Source: Hyalella azteca
Lineage: Eukaryota > Arthropoda > Malacostraca > Amphipoda > Hyalellidae
Assembly: GCF_000764305.2 (NCBI RefSeq)
Contig: NW_025947451.1
Span: 62,001-126,000 of the forward strand
DNA: 64,000 nt
Reading direction: 5' to 3'
In this document: piece by piece, positions 45,701 to 58,359 of the stretch
Position numbering within the stretch: the stretch's first letter is position 1
Layout: every line of letters starts with the position of its first letter
The notes under the pieces: generated by a model
What the model saw: the letters and a program-made list of their open reading frames with translations, nothing else
What the model was told of the DNA's origin: nothing
Database searches by the model: none
Program-made: the position numbers and the translations under genes

Positions 45701-47637
45701 AATCGCTTCCCACGACATCCCGGTCTTCATCTCAGGAAAATTTTTCGTTAAATTATTCTCTTCTACTATGGTGAGGAATGTTTTTAATTTGAGTCTATTT
45801 ATTTATTTATTCATTTTACTTATATCTGAAACTTTTTGAAATATTTGTAATCCTCACAAAGCAAGCAAAATCAAATCATTTCTTTAGTTTGAAGAGAAAT
45901 CTTTTACTACTATGACAATTTTTTTGTCAAGAAATATCGCTAACTCTGAAGCTTTACTGTACGACTGTGTTTGTTGTAAAGCTTCACTGTATAACAAACA
46001 ACTGTGCAGATGATAACTGAAGCTGCGTTGTTCTCAGGGGAAGGCATGCGTGTTGGTGTTGCTTGCGGTTGCCGTGATATATGTGCGCAGCAGACGCAGG
46101 CACAGAGCTGGTCTGATCTTATACCCGTCGTTGTCGGACGACTTTCCTCGTGAGTTTTGCTTGTTGATTTGGGTTTGTCTAATTTGAGATTAAATTTTAT
46201 TAGTTATGTAATAAAAAAACAAATTATGTAAATTAGTTTTTTACATAATTTTGATGTCATATGTGGTAGAATGGACAATTAATCATGGCTTTGAATAGTT
46301 TGTGAGTACGAGGAATTCGAGAATCGAAGGATTTGTTCTTAGAATCGAAAGATTCTAAGTCACGAGAAAAAAACTATTTTCATTTGATAAGAGATACAAA
46401 ACGGGTAATGATAAGTTCGATTATACATAATTATTAGTTACCAAAGAAAATTTCTGTAATTGAAATTAAATACCTAAATATATAATTATAATATTTAAAA
46501 AATTTATAACTTGGGCTCGAATATAAAATCAGAAGTGAATTTAGCCTTAATTTGTGTTGTTCATCTTCCGCAATTTTGCATTCATTTTTAACAGCTAAAA
46601 TTCCGCTATAATAATCATTTGAACGTCAATTATCCACATGAAGACATGATACCAGATTGTGGCATGAAATTTGTCGCCAGGCTGTGGCAGAGCAACAACA
46701 TGCAGTTCATGGGCTCAGCCTGCCATTACAATCGGAGGCCGAAAATCAAGCGCTGGCAGCTTTACTACGTTGGAAGATTTACCTGTAGCAACTTCGCTGG
46801 CATCGAAGGCAGAGGTATAATTACTTTTTTTGCTGTAATAATAATAAGATAATTGCATAACTTGAGATATTACACTTGTTCTTTAAGTGATCTAAATATA
46901 AAAGTAATCAATTATCAATCTCATCTATCGTTGTACTATATGTACATTGTGCAATGTACATACTTACAGCTGAATGGGGCAGCTAATCTCACCTCAAGTG
47001 TCGTAAATAAGTACAATTCTTTTCATATTAAAAGAAACACACAGACATTGAGGGAAATTCTGCGAAATGTATTTGCAATGTATTTCTAACTTGTAACAAA
47101 ATACTCTGTATAGTGGAATGAAGAACATAGAAGCTCAAAAGAAAATATTGACACGTAAAAACTATTTGTAAAATAATTCTATTAGACTACACGATTGCTG
47201 CAATTGTACCGTTTCTTGATCGAAATTTACCGAAAGTGAAAAGTATTCTAACACAAATGCCCTGTTGTACTTAGATGTTTAGTGGTAATTAAAAATTAGA
47301 ATCAACAGGGATTGCACTCACAATCCTAGTCTGGGGCCATGATACCAAGACTCGCTTGAGTGCACGGAGCAGCCTAAGTAAACACGTAGCGGGCGGTTTC
47401 TCGTCTAGGATTGGTGAGTTTAGCTTTAAAAGCTTTCAGTGATATGCTAACGGAGTTACGTATTCAGAACTATTTTTTATTGTACCGCTTTTGATGTGTG
47501 GATGATTTTCAGGCGAAACGCGCAATCCCTCGAACGCCTTGACCGAATCCATCAGAGACTTCCTGATCAAAGCGCGCGCTGCTGGGCTCGTGTCGGCCGC
47601 CGCGGTCGAGAACTGGCTGCGAGGATCTCATACTTGA
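45701..47637 (+). pseudogene. anti-lipopolysaccharide factor, ALF-D, frame broken in signal exon
   Basis: Exons: 45701-45770 (acceptor TTTTGCAG, ending ATG|GTGAGG), 46038-46149, 46681-46814 and 47513-47637. Coding total from ATG is 374 nt, not a multiple of three. The signal exon is 112 nt against 110 in ALF-C. It reads well as ACVLVLLAVAV and then leaves frame near GTGCGCAGCAG (about 46083-46095), while the downstream frame (QAQSWSDL) matches ALF-C exactly. The hairpin exon has two Cys 20 residues apart, core KIKRWQLYYVG, then CSNFAGI. The last exon starts ETRNPSNAL and ends NWLRGSHT. An internal ATG at 46046 would restore frame but gives no convincing signal peptide. Alternatives: recent null allele, assembly error, or non-secreted product. 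Confidence 0.85.
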
Positions 47638-47830
47638 TTTTGCCTCCTCCACGTCACTAACTCTGCTAACTCTAACCAAGTCTCTAACCTCCAATTTAAC
47701 TTACTCTGATTTATTTTGTGACATGGCTGTATGGAACCGCTGTTTTGTTTTGCCTCCTCTGAGTCTTCAATTCAAACTAACTTACTATGGTTTATTTCGT
47801 GGCATGGCTGTTTAGAACCGCTGTTTGATT
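47638..47830. repeat. tandem duplication in ALF-D 3' UTR
   Basis: Two diverged copies of a segment running from TTTTGCCTCCTC to ACATGGCTGT-T-GAACCGCTGTTT lie directly after the stop codon. AATAAA-type signals lie further on near 47926. Confidence 0.75.
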
Positions 47831-47884
47831 TCGTTTGATTTGTTTGATTTCGCCGCTGTTTCGCCATGAGCGCTGTTTTGCTCA

Positions 47885-48610
47885 TGGAAAAATATAATAA
47901 TTATAACTTAATATATAATATATAATAATAAAATTATATATTATAATATATAATAAAAATAATAAGATAATTTTCGCGGTACAAAATATGACTCGGATAA
48001 ATTGGTTGTTACCAGGCTCCCTTATTTGAAAAATGCTCAAAGTGTCAAAATCAGATAAACTTGAAAGCTCATTTACAATGATGCATATCTAATTTACACA
48101 CTCTAATTAAGTTCACTATTAATTAAGTACTCGTATTATAGATTTTATGCATGTAGGCGAATAATCATGAGTTCGCAGTAAATACAGACCGCTCAAAAGT
48201 TAGATAACTAGAAACTGATACATTAAATTATTTAATATATAAGTCTGAGTTACTGTTTTTTTTTTTTTTTTTTTGTTATCCAGTTGAGGCTCTGATGGCG
48301 GCATATAGTATCAATAGTTTATATTTGATGTAAACACTCTTAAGCTACAATGAATAGAACTTGATGCATCGCTGCGTAGGGTAAATAAGTCATCGTTTAG
48401 TTTATAACCGATAACTCACCGGCTTATTTTTACTCGAATATAAAATCCTGTAGCTCCAAATTTTCTAAGCGAACGACTGTTAACCGTCAAAGTCATATAC
48501 ATTTAAATATTTGCTAATAATTTGGTCCGTTTCATATAAAATATGTCTTATCATCGTCGCAAATATTGCAGGATATCGGCAGGATGTTAAAGAAATTCTA
48601 AAGATACAAC
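47885..48610. other. AT-rich non-coding gap
   Basis: Begins with a TATAATATATAATA low-complexity tract (47890-47960) and contains an 18-base T run near 48258. TCCTGTAGCTCCAAAT and CGAACGACTGTTAACCG at 48447-48495 recur at 55423-55470, so this is part of a dispersed repeat. No exon seen. Confidence 0.5.
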
Positions 48611-48659
48611 TACTAAATACATACGAGTACTGGACCAATATGATAACGCGAAATAACGC

Positions 48660-49490
48660 ATTTAATTTTTATAACACTTCTCTTTAACTTCACTTCTTGT
48701 TTGTCTGTCTGTCTGCCTGTCTGTCTGCTACAAATCTTGTAATCAAAATTTAACACACTTCTACTTATCCTATCGATCTGAAATTTTGCACACTTGTGTA
48801 AAGTTGGAGACAATGCATGAATCAAATGTCAAAATAAATGATTTTAAAAATTAAAAAAAAATTCCAATATTAAAAGAATTGAAAAAGTAATTTTGTCAGC
48901 TACAAATCTTATAACTGATATATGACACACTTTTACCTGTCTAATTGATCTGAAATTTTGCACACTTGTGTGAAGTCAGAGGCAATAATGAGAAATTCAT
49001 TGTACATCTGTAAGATTGGAGACACTGGATTCTTTGGAAGTGTTGTCTTTAAAAAGTAATTTTTAAACGTATATTATTTATAGTACAACTTCACATTAAC
49101 TTCACTTCTTGCTTCTTGTTTGTCTGTCTGTCTGTCTGTCTGCTACAAATCTTATAATCGAAATTTAACACACTTCTACTTATCCTATCGATCTGCAAGA
49201 ATCAAATGACAAAATAAATGATTTTAAAAATTAATTTTTTTTCAATTGAATAAAGAAATTGAAAAAATAATTTTGTCAGCTATAAATCTTATAACTGACA
49301 TTTGACACACTATATATAATTATGAAAAAAAAATTATATATTAAAAAAATTGAAAAATTAATATTTTTCATATTCGAAAATAAAATGAGAAATTCATTGC
49401 ACATCTTTAACTTTGGAGACACTGGATTCTTTAGAAGTGTTGTCTTTAAAAAGCAATTTTTAAACGTATATTATTTATCATTAGGTTAGA
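48660..49490. repeat. nested duplication block with CTGT microsatellites
   Basis: Two large related copies begin CTTCACTTCTTG-TTTGTCTGTCTGTC, at about 48690 and 49098. Each contains GCTACAAATCTT-TAAT and CACACTTCTACTTATCCTAT. Smaller internal copies carry GAAATTTTGCACACTTGTGT (48780, 48950). A GGAGACACTGGATTCTTT unit at 49018 and 49413 also occurs inverted at 32.3 kb. An unclassified interspersed repeat. Confidence 0.75.
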
Positions 49491-49827
49491 TGGTTTCTCC
49501 AAAATTACTACGATATTCGAGGCTGATGAAGCCTGACATTTCCATTTCTTTTATGTTTGTTTGTTTTTCTTTGTTTCTGATAACTTGCAATGCTCGTTAT
49601 CCAGTTTTGTATTTATCATGTCATATTTCTTGTTGTCCTGAAGTGAATTTAGATTTACGTTGCCGGAGCGGTAGATTCCCGTTATTCACTTGCGTTTCTG
49701 AAATAATAGAACCAATAATTATCTCACATGATCTTAGATTTAAACAAAACTTGATGAATTTGTTCACTTTACATCTACGCATACCGAAACGATACCTCTA
49801 ACCCATACTATAGAAATTCTAAATCAC

Positions 49828-51477
49828 AATAGAATAGAATAGAAGTGTCGGCATTGAAGAAATAGGCCCATGGCCTGTTGCCGATTTTTGAACTTTTCGT
49901 GACTTGATTCACGCAAGGGATCCGGCCTTTGGAACCCGATCTTTCCATAGCTGACGATTGATTGAGATAGCTGCTGGACTTATTGCCTGGTCCGTAATTT
50001 GCTAGGCACTTTAAGACTGAACATATGCTCGTGCATAGCTTCGTCTAGTCTGTTCTTGAAGGCTTAATGGATCTTATTTTTATAGATTAGGGAAATGTAC
50101 ACTAATTTCAATAGATTAAATGACAACCCGGGCCTATATCACCAACTGTTGCAGTCGGTATCACAATTTTAAGACTGAACATATGCTCCTGCATAGCTTC
50201 GTCTAGTCTGTTTTTGAAGATGTTCATACTCGGAGCGTCAACGATGCTATCAGGGAGTCTGTCCACATGTCGGTGACTCGAAGCGAGAAGAAATTTTGTC
50301 GCATGGATGTGTTACAACGTAGTTTTTTAGTTTATAGCCGTGGCCCCTGGTGTTGGTTCTTGTTTCAAATTTTAGTAATCCTTCTGTGAACTTGTATAAG
50401 CCATGAGTATACTTATATGCTTTATTGAGGTCCCCACGCAGACGTCGATAACTGAGGCTTGGAAGCTTCAAAATCTTTAATTTTTCCTCATAGGACTTGC
50501 CTGTCAAGCCCGGAACTATCCTTGTTGCGCGTCTTTGAACACTCTCTAAAAAATTTTTGTCCTTTTCAAATTGCAGTGACCACACGACGTTTCCAAACTC
50601 TAGGTTCGGGCGCACGACAGCAACAAACAACTGCTTCATCCCTTCTGCATCTATAGGAACTCGAAAGAGCGTCTGATCAGTCCAAGTCGTTTATTGGCTT
50701 TATTAACTTGACCTTCAATATGCTTAGAAAATTTCAACTCATTGTCGATATTAACTCCTAAATCTTTTTTTATTGTCGACTTTGACATCATCACTCTGTC
50801 GTTGCAACGTGTCTTCTCATACTGTAATATTGCTGTTCATTATCCTTGCCAAGGTGAATAACTTTACATTTGGCAGCATTGAAACGCAGCTGCCACTTAT
50901 CAGCCCAGTCAACCAGCCTGTCAACATCACCTTGCAACTGTACTTTTTGCGACGTATTATTCACTGTATTATGAATTTTTGTGTCGTCAGCATACATCGG
51001 GTAAACGCTAGACACAGCTTCTGGCAGATCGTTTATAAACATAACGAATAGAATAGGCCCGAGAACGCTTCCTTGTGGCACGCCGCTGCGCACTGAAGCC
51101 CAGTCTGATACGGACCCATTAATACTGACACGTTGTCTTCTCCCTACTAGAAAATCTCTGATCCATTTGAGTACATTACTCTCAATTCCCAAAGACTTCA
51201 ATTTACGCAGCAGTCGCTCATGTGGGACACTGTCAAATGTCTTGGCAAAATCAAGGTACACTGCATCTTCTGGCTCCCTTTCGTCCAGCAGGCGGGTCGA
51301 TTCGTTCATAGTAGACAAGAGGTTAGTGGTGAAGAATCTCCCGGCAATAAAGGCATGTTGACAGTCTGATAAGGGATTAATTATTAGCAGTCAAATGATC
51401 TATCAATCGATCCCTCACAACAAATTCCATTACCTTGCAAACGACACTTGGCAAACTGACAGTCACTACGAAAGTGT
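49828..51477 (-). mobile_element. CR1-like LINE, RT to 3' end
   Basis: Minus-strand frame 51318-50791 encodes a non-LTR RT. It includes VYLDFAKTFDSVPHERLL (RT2a/A), SGVPQGSVLGPILF (B), the catalytic-site motif MYADDTKI and WQLRFNAAKCKVIHLG. Upstream, 51477-51320 gives RT-0/1-like KVMEFVVRDRLIDHL after a stop. A second frame, 50639-50250, gives the RT-distal VQRRATRIVPGL and SYRRLRGDL, as in the 7.3-kb copy. The 3' end carries GAATAGAATAGAA (minus-strand TTCTATTCTATTC), a microsatellite tail typical of CR1-group LINEs. A 106-bp segment at about 50066-50171 interrupts a duplicated 3' UTR motif. 5'-truncated and broken by stops. Confidence 0.92.
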
Positions 51478-51797
51478 TACAAATTTCTTACTTCTGGTAA
51501 AATCCAAGTTCGGTCATGGCTTTTTCAGGAGCCATACTTTCAAAACTCGCTAAGAGAACGTAAGTACATACGCTCTATTTTCTTGTTCTATGATTGGTGG
51601 ATTTTGCTTGAAAGGCCGTCAATGATGGCTGGTGAACTTACGATCTCTTGACTTTTTTTAAAAGTATAGGCCCTGGTCAAATCCCTAATTCAGAAACGAC
51701 TAATTTCACACAAGTGGCAGACAAATAGTAAGTGCGTAAATGAGAAATGAATAAATTCTTCGGTTTGGTTAGAGATCAAAGTTCACCTGCGACCGGT

Positions 51798-53080
51798 AGG
51801 GCAACATGGGGCAGCGCCCCCCCCCCCTTTTTTTTAAACTAAATTTTTGATGAAGTTTTAATTGATACGAGGTGGTTCTTTGTTTTATTTGAAGGTACAA
51901 CTAATGAGGAATGTATGATGTGAATTAGACGCCTATAGAGTTATTCAATTTTTAATGAAACACAATTTTGTAAAAAGTGTCAAAATGGGCCCATTGCCCC
52001 ACCCCAGGGGCAATGGGCCCATGGGCTTGGGGCAAGGCGCCCACCCTTGGTGCCTTTACCATAATTGCATATTTTTTCGTTTAAAAATGATACAACAACA
52101 CTTTACAGTTAAAAATAAGAGCAATGTAATAAAAAATATGACATTCATTCATTTATTAACAACTCAAAAAATAATATCCTTAGCTTGAAAAAAATATACT
52201 CTTGGCTTAAAAAATCTATCACTGACGTGAAGAAAAATATTTCATTGACATAAAAATATATATCCTTGCGATAAAAAATTCGTCCTTGACTTGAAAAAAT
52301 GTATCCTTGACTAGAAAAATTATATTTAGTTGATCAGAGAAAAACTTCGTTCCAGTTTCATCCATAATCCAGATATTATGTTATTATGTGCAGAGAATTT
52401 GTACCTAATCGTGATTTCAGCCAACACCATAAAAACCCATCAACTTTTGGCTCATTGGTGTTGACTGAAATCAACTTTTGGCAACGCAAGAGTCAATAAC
52501 TCGATAAGGGGTCATAAATACGCATAACTAGAAACTAAACCGTCTGCCTTGAGGCGGCAAATCAAAAAATCATGCAATATGAAGGGTAATTTGTAATTTA
52601 AAAAGCTTGTCATAGTTTTGAAAAGGTCATTGAGACAAATCTAACGATGTATATATAACACAAGACTTCACCGTGGGCGCTTTGCCCCGTGACACGCGTG
52701 GGCCCGTTGCCCCACTAGGTATCATTTCAATTTATATCGTGTCAATATTTTATTTTAAAAGCTAAAAGTCTAAACTTGATCTCAAAATTATCCCTATAAA
52801 TATTACTTTCAAAATATGATTCACAGTAATTTCAAAAGCTTCATCTAAAGTAATCGAAAAAAAATTTTATTTAGCATCAAAAAAATTTTTATCTGGGCTA
52901 AAACAGTTATTCACATATAACATAGTAACGCAAACACTTAGCAAAACGTAAATCCATACGCTTCATCCCAGTGAAACTGTCGGCCGGCGGTAGAGAACAC
53001 GGACCAATTTCTGCCATACTTAGCGAGAAACCCCCTATGGGCCCATGACCCGCAGTGGGCTCGCTGCCCCATGTTACCCT
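51798..53080. mobile_element. non-autonomous DNA transposon with 19-bp TIRs
   Basis: Terminal inverted repeats AGGGCAACATGGGGCAGCG (51798-51816) and CGCTGCCCCATGTTACCCT (53062-53080) match at 18 of 19 positions. Internal GC-rich patches repeat the theme (GGGCCCATTGCCCC at 51986-52030, GGGCCCGTTGCCCC at 52700-52713) within AT-rich filler. No transposase frame is seen across 1.28 kb. I could not fix a target-site duplication, so superfamily is unassigned. Confidence 0.8.
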
Positions 53081-54990
53081 GTTGCTTAACCACATTTCAC
53101 CGATAATTCACAAGCTGAAATTCATTTAACAGCGTTCGTACGAAATATTAATAAATTCTCAGTGTTCGATGGAAAGTCGAGTTCATTAGCTGTAATCATT
53201 GGTTAAATTCCAAATTCAGCTACGACTGAACTGAGCCCACTCACTAAAATATAATACAGTCGGCCCGTAAATGTATAATGAACGAATTTTCTAGTTTGCC
53301 AGAAAACCATGTTCATATGTAAGATAGGAGGAGGCACTTTAAATTACTTGAATATCCTCAGCAACATTTCCATGGAGTATATCAGTGACTCAATTTAGAT
53401 ACATAGTCTCCCTGAAACTTACACTAATCCAATCTTCCTATTTTACTTCCTATATATCTCTCTCAGCTCTCATGAATGTACTGAAATACATGGAAAACGA
53501 ATCGCCGTATGTTTCATAGAAGTTCCTCATGCTTTTTGCAAAAATATTACGATATGACTTTTATATCCTGCATTCAATAGGGAGCGAAATCAACTAGTAA
53601 CAGCAGTAGAAATGTCCGTTGTAACCTAACTGCTACTCTAATTATATGGATTTTTAATGGCACCGAGAAAATATTCTTTAGGAAACTTCAACTCGGCTGC
53701 TGTAACAATCCAGAGGATTAGAGTGCAAATTATTTTAATACAGTATATAGTTTGTATGTTCAAAAGTTTGAAAAGAAATAGTTTTTATGTTTGAAAGTTT
53801 CTTTTCAGAAAGTTTGTATGTTTGATGAATCTTACAGTAAATAAATAAGGGGCTATTCTGCAACGAATGAACAATCTTAATTCGTTTGCTAGGAGATATA
53901 CTACAAAAGCAGCAGGGTGTGTGAGTAATGGCTCACGGCTGTTATTGATCTGAGCAGATTGAGCGAGGAAATAAATAAATACTACAGTGAAATATCTTAT
54001 AAAAGTATTATAAAATATTCAGAGAATCGCTACAGAAAAATTATCGACAAAATATTCTTACAGATAGAGTCCATTATTCCCTCATCGCTGCCATGGTTCT
54101 CATATATACATAATTCACAATATTTCTGAAGCTCACATTTGGCTTCGATTACAGGGGACGTAGTTAACTTTCTACTTACAACTTTTCTTAACCTAGTTAC
54201 AATTAATTATAGAATCATATGTGTACGTCTTTTTTAACGTTTGTTTTGAATGACAGCGAAAGAAACCATTTTCTGATGTTCATTCTTGCAAATTTAATTT
54301 AGTGTGGTTTCCTTCATCTATGTGCATCATAGCTTAAATATTTCATTTCCGTTTAGTATTACAAATATTTCGGATTTGTTATAGTTATTATCTAAGCAAC
54401 CTTTTTAAAAATTAAGTTTTCTGCCGCTGGACAATAAAATGGAACGAGAGAAAGATTAAGCAGCATTATCAATTGCTAGTTTCTACTTAATGAGTTAAGT
54501 TCATACCTACATAATAATTTCATTGATCATGTGAAAGGGTTGAAGCGACATTTGAGAATTGAAATACCACGAACTATTGTTTGTGCAACATTTATACAGA
54601 TTAAATGGTTAACACATCCAATCAAACTGTGCGATTTATGTCGTCAAATCGTTTCCCGCTGATCTAATCGATTTCCGTCGCCACCATGCGCATTTTTCCG
54701 TTTTCTGCAAGAAATAAAAAAAAATTCATTGTTATTCAACGGCATCGGTGAGCTATTTTGCTGTTTTCTGCAAATCCAAAAAAAGATAACTTCAATGTTA
54801 TCTAACAATATTGAGCTGCTACGGAAACCCTAGAATAACTGAGTAATTTTTACCGTGATTTTTTTCGAGGAGTTCAGGGTAGCGGGGTTTCCTATAGTGA
54901 GTAAATCTCGATCGCAGAAATTTGATGCCCCATATGAAATGAATGTAAGTGTACAGCTGAAATAAAAGGATGACCTATGCTTTGAAAATT
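53081..54990. other. non-coding gap
   Basis: AT-rich. No exon, RNA gene or repeat array that I can support. Confidence 0.5.
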
Positions 54991-55033
54991 CCAGGTCACT
55001 CACTAATTATTCAACTCCATTCATTTTGAATTC

Positions 55034-55293
55034 CTTTTACACATTTTCAGTCGCCAAGGACACTGACAATGTACCGCCTCATGGCATCATTAGGGCTGAG
55101 GGTCTCGCTAGAGGGTCACGGGAAGGGAATATTTCATGTATGGTGTCAGTGTGCGCGTGGTGGCGCTCAAGAAAGGTTATGTGTGTGCGAGCGTTGCTGG
55201 ATGCTGGAAAATTTTCTACCACTTCCATATTTCAGGGAAATTGAAGCTAAATGTGCTGTAAAAAATCATATTGCTAGAATCGTTTTCCCCTAG
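55034..55293 (+). other. possible coding fragment, unknown
   Basis: Two + frames are open together (55026-55244 and 55069-55293). One follows a plausible acceptor (ACACATTTTCAG) and is Cys-rich (CQCARGG, LCVCERC). The other contains VRALLDAG, which resembles the active-site surroundings of retroelement aspartic proteases (LLD-G). With both frames open and no other domain, I cannot say whether this is an exon or an old retroelement fragment. Confidence 0.25.
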
Positions 55294-56370
55294 TAACAAA
55301 ATTTACTATTTATGTAGTTGGCACTAGCGTTCGCGGCGTGTTTTGCGTAGTGTATTTGATCAATTGTACGGAAAAGTTTTCATCGAACGAGTTATTAAAA
55401 AATATATTTGAAAACTACGGAATCCTGTAGCTCCAAATTATTTTAGCGAACGGCTGTTAACCGTTAAAGTTAATTTATCAGCAGCGTGAAAAAAATTATC
55501 CGCATCTGCTGACGCTTCTACGGTCGAGTTTCATGATTGTTTTACTCAGAATTTCTTAGACCAGAATTTCTCACTTTCACTGAGAAATTCTATTCTGAGA
55601 AATTTTACCTGGCAACGTGGAAAAGTTGTTAGAATTAGTTGAAACACTTGAGTTTCAACGACGATCACTTAAGATACATGAAAACACCTTGTAAAATACC
55701 AAAGTCTGAATCTTAATTTTCTTCTACTAAATTTTCTCTTCATGATGATAGATAATGATAAATTTATAGCAATAAATAAAGCAACAGCTTGGCACTTAAT
55801 AAAAAGGAATGTTTGCTCATCTATTGAGTGTACTCGGTGAACGAAGGAGGCAGCAGATAAATTGCTTTAACTTTCTTTCTTGATTTGTCTGCATTGAAGG
55901 ACGTACCAGTTCTGTGCTTCCCTTTGGCAAAAAAGTTATTTTTTGACAAGATGCAAATGTATATAGGCCCTTCTGTGTCGACCTTTGATTGACAAGTTTA
56001 TTGCTTAAATTCAACATGTGCATTTCATAATGGCACATAAGTTTTAGCTTCTCATCTCCGAACATATTCTCACAAAAATATTGTAAATATAGAGACACTG
56101 AACAGAATTTTATCTATATTTCTACATTCCATCGAATTCCTTGCGTCTTTAACTTGACCTCAGACTTGAAAGAATGATTCGGTAATTGTTTTTTTTTTAT
56201 TCATTTGTATTCTCTTTCTGAGAAAAAAGTTTTAAAATATACCGACAGAATTAAAAGTTTTCTATGAGTACCTATTCGTCGATTTCGGGATCTGGTCATG
56301 TAAAACTCGACAAATGATCCTTTACAAACGTTATTATATAAATATACATATTATTATATACATATTCCAG

Positions 56371-56576
56371 GCACAGAAACAGAAAGAACACATGCAACGT
56401 ATCCTACTGTTCAGTACTGCTTCACTGGGTCCGAATTATGGAAAAAGTTTCGAGTTCGTAACTACAAGTACTACAGCCAAGTCATGATGACTCTTCAAGC
56501 TAAACACAACAATCTAAAGAGAACAATCCGCAAATACGTGCAATTGAGCCGCTACGAGTACCTTGGCAAGTTTTGA
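56371..56576 (+). CDS. candidate terminal exon, unknown protein
   Basis: After a good acceptor (ATATTCCAG, ending 56370), a frame without an initial ATG runs 67 codons to TGA. It has a protein-like composition: TYPTVQYCFTGSELWKKF, NYKYYSQVMMTLQAKHNN and KRTIRKYVQLSRYEYL, with a basic, amphipathic, coiled-coil-like second half. No ATG-started ORF covers it, so it would be missed by start-codon ORF calling. I found no partner exon. Frame smoothness and splice site are the only support. Confidence 0.3.
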
Positions 56577-58195
56577 TATTGGTGGTATTTGGACGGCCAA
56601 CTAATTTAGCTTATGGAAACATAGGCCGACTTAATTACCCGGTGAGTGGTAAGAGTTTGCTGCCATGAAACGATCGTCCAGCCTTCAAAGAATACGGAAG
56701 TGTGTTTCATGGCTTCGTTTCCTATTTTTTGCTTGTCTCGATCTTTCTTAATTTTATTGTTCTTCTATCTGCTCGACAGCGAAGATGGTGGTTCAAAATA
56801 AGCTATGCGTGTTGTCAGCTTATAAGCTCTGTACGAATGATACTTTCTAAAGCTCAAAATTAATCAATCTAAAAGTTTCTTGAACTGGAATTGGCGAGCT
56901 GGCTCATCTTGGTGCTTGCGAGTTTCATCGGTAAATCGTCAGTTTCGTACAGTCCGTTCAATCAACCATCTTCCTAAGTCAGCTTAATAAAACAGAAAGA
57001 CACAACACTCAGTTCAGTATCACAGTCATTTTCAAAAACTATAGTCATAAATTCACTCAGGGTTCTATAGTCGGTTCAATGAAACAGTCAGCTCCCAACA
57101 CTAAGTTCATAAATGGGAAGTGACCAACAGTTCAATGCAACATTGGTACAGTCGAATGAACAAAAGAGCATATTTAAATAAAGTTTTCACTGACTTCAAT
57201 GTGAAACCTCAGACATAACCATTAAATTTTATCTTTCCTTCCGATAATTCAGTCATCATTTCATTCATATATGATCGTTCATTGTCGATCGATGAATAAT
57301 GGACATTGCTAGGTTCGTTCACAGATTGCAAGTTAGAAATCTGTCACTTGTCTATTAGATGAACGTGGAAATTCAGGTTTTATAAGGCGGCCACTAGCTG
57401 GTGCGTGGAGCCCTACACGACACGCCGGCCTGCGGCACCTATGCAGTCCCTAAAATCGGCAAACGTCCAAAAAACCCAGGAAAAAAGTCCCGTTTACCTT
57501 CGATGCTTAGTTGTTCTATCTTCAACCAGATCTTAATTTTCAGCTCTTAACCTAACCTGGGAGTCAACTCATTTGACGTCAATATTTCTGTAGCACGCTT
57601 CCACGGGTTATCCACACGATCGTCAACTACTTTTATGTCCTGAAACCGGTTGGAATAATTTTCATAACCCCTGGGAAGATTCATTTTTAAAAGCACCATC
57701 AACTGACTATGACATATTTAGCCCGCAGGCCGCAGCCAAGCCCAAAGTAATGCTAACCAATTTGTGTGATCTTCGATTTACAATTAATCGTTAATGTTTT
57801 CGGTAATTGTTCACAGCAAAAATTTGTCATGAATCAATTCGGCTCTCAAATGCCCTGGTTAAAACTTTGCTTCAAAAATTTTTGTTCGCTTCTGCTTACT
57901 TTTACTTCGATGTTTACTTGTTAGAGTATTAGATCATTTTACATCATAAGATCAGTAGAATCCGATCACACTATGACCCATTCTTTGTGATGCGAATACC
58001 CTATTTTCAAAAGTGTCGTCATTTCCACTCGCAACTGCCTTGAAATAACCTTTGCTCAAACCGTAAATAAACGATTCTCAAAATTACTGAAATCGTTGAC
58101 TGATTTAAATAAAAACTCGCTTATAAACGTAAGAATTTAAGTCAGTGGTTCAATTGCGAATTCTATTCTACATTAATGATTTTGTTTTGATAAGG
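56577..58195. other. non-coding gap
   Basis: AT-rich with a GC-richer patch at 57385-57445 that has no clear frame. Confidence 0.5.
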
Positions 58196-58295
58196 AAAAC
58201 CTAGGTATGAAACTGAATGTGTTCATTTTAAAGTGTTTTCGTGTGCAAAGTTGTCGTGGTGGATGAAGATCAGAACCTCGAGTGTTGACTGAAAC

Positions 58296-58355
58296 GAGTC
58301 AGTCTACGACATTTGGTCAGCAGCTCATCGGACGTCGGGAGGCAGACGTGAGAGG
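58296..58355 (+). promoter_or_regulatory. candidate transcription start and 5' UTR exon
   Basis: An initiator-like GAGTCAGTC near 58296 is followed by a short GC-richer stretch ending at a strong donor, GAGAG|GTGAGC at about 58354. This looks like the non-coding first exon of a + strand gene whose coding exons may lie beyond the window. Motif-based and tentative. Confidence 0.25.
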
Positions 58356-58359
58356 TGAG

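Noticed and set aside
46046..46149. Internal ATG as the true start of ALF-D
   Set aside because: It restores frame, but its first 20 residues are polar and Cys-rich, unlike the signal peptides of the other three ALFs.
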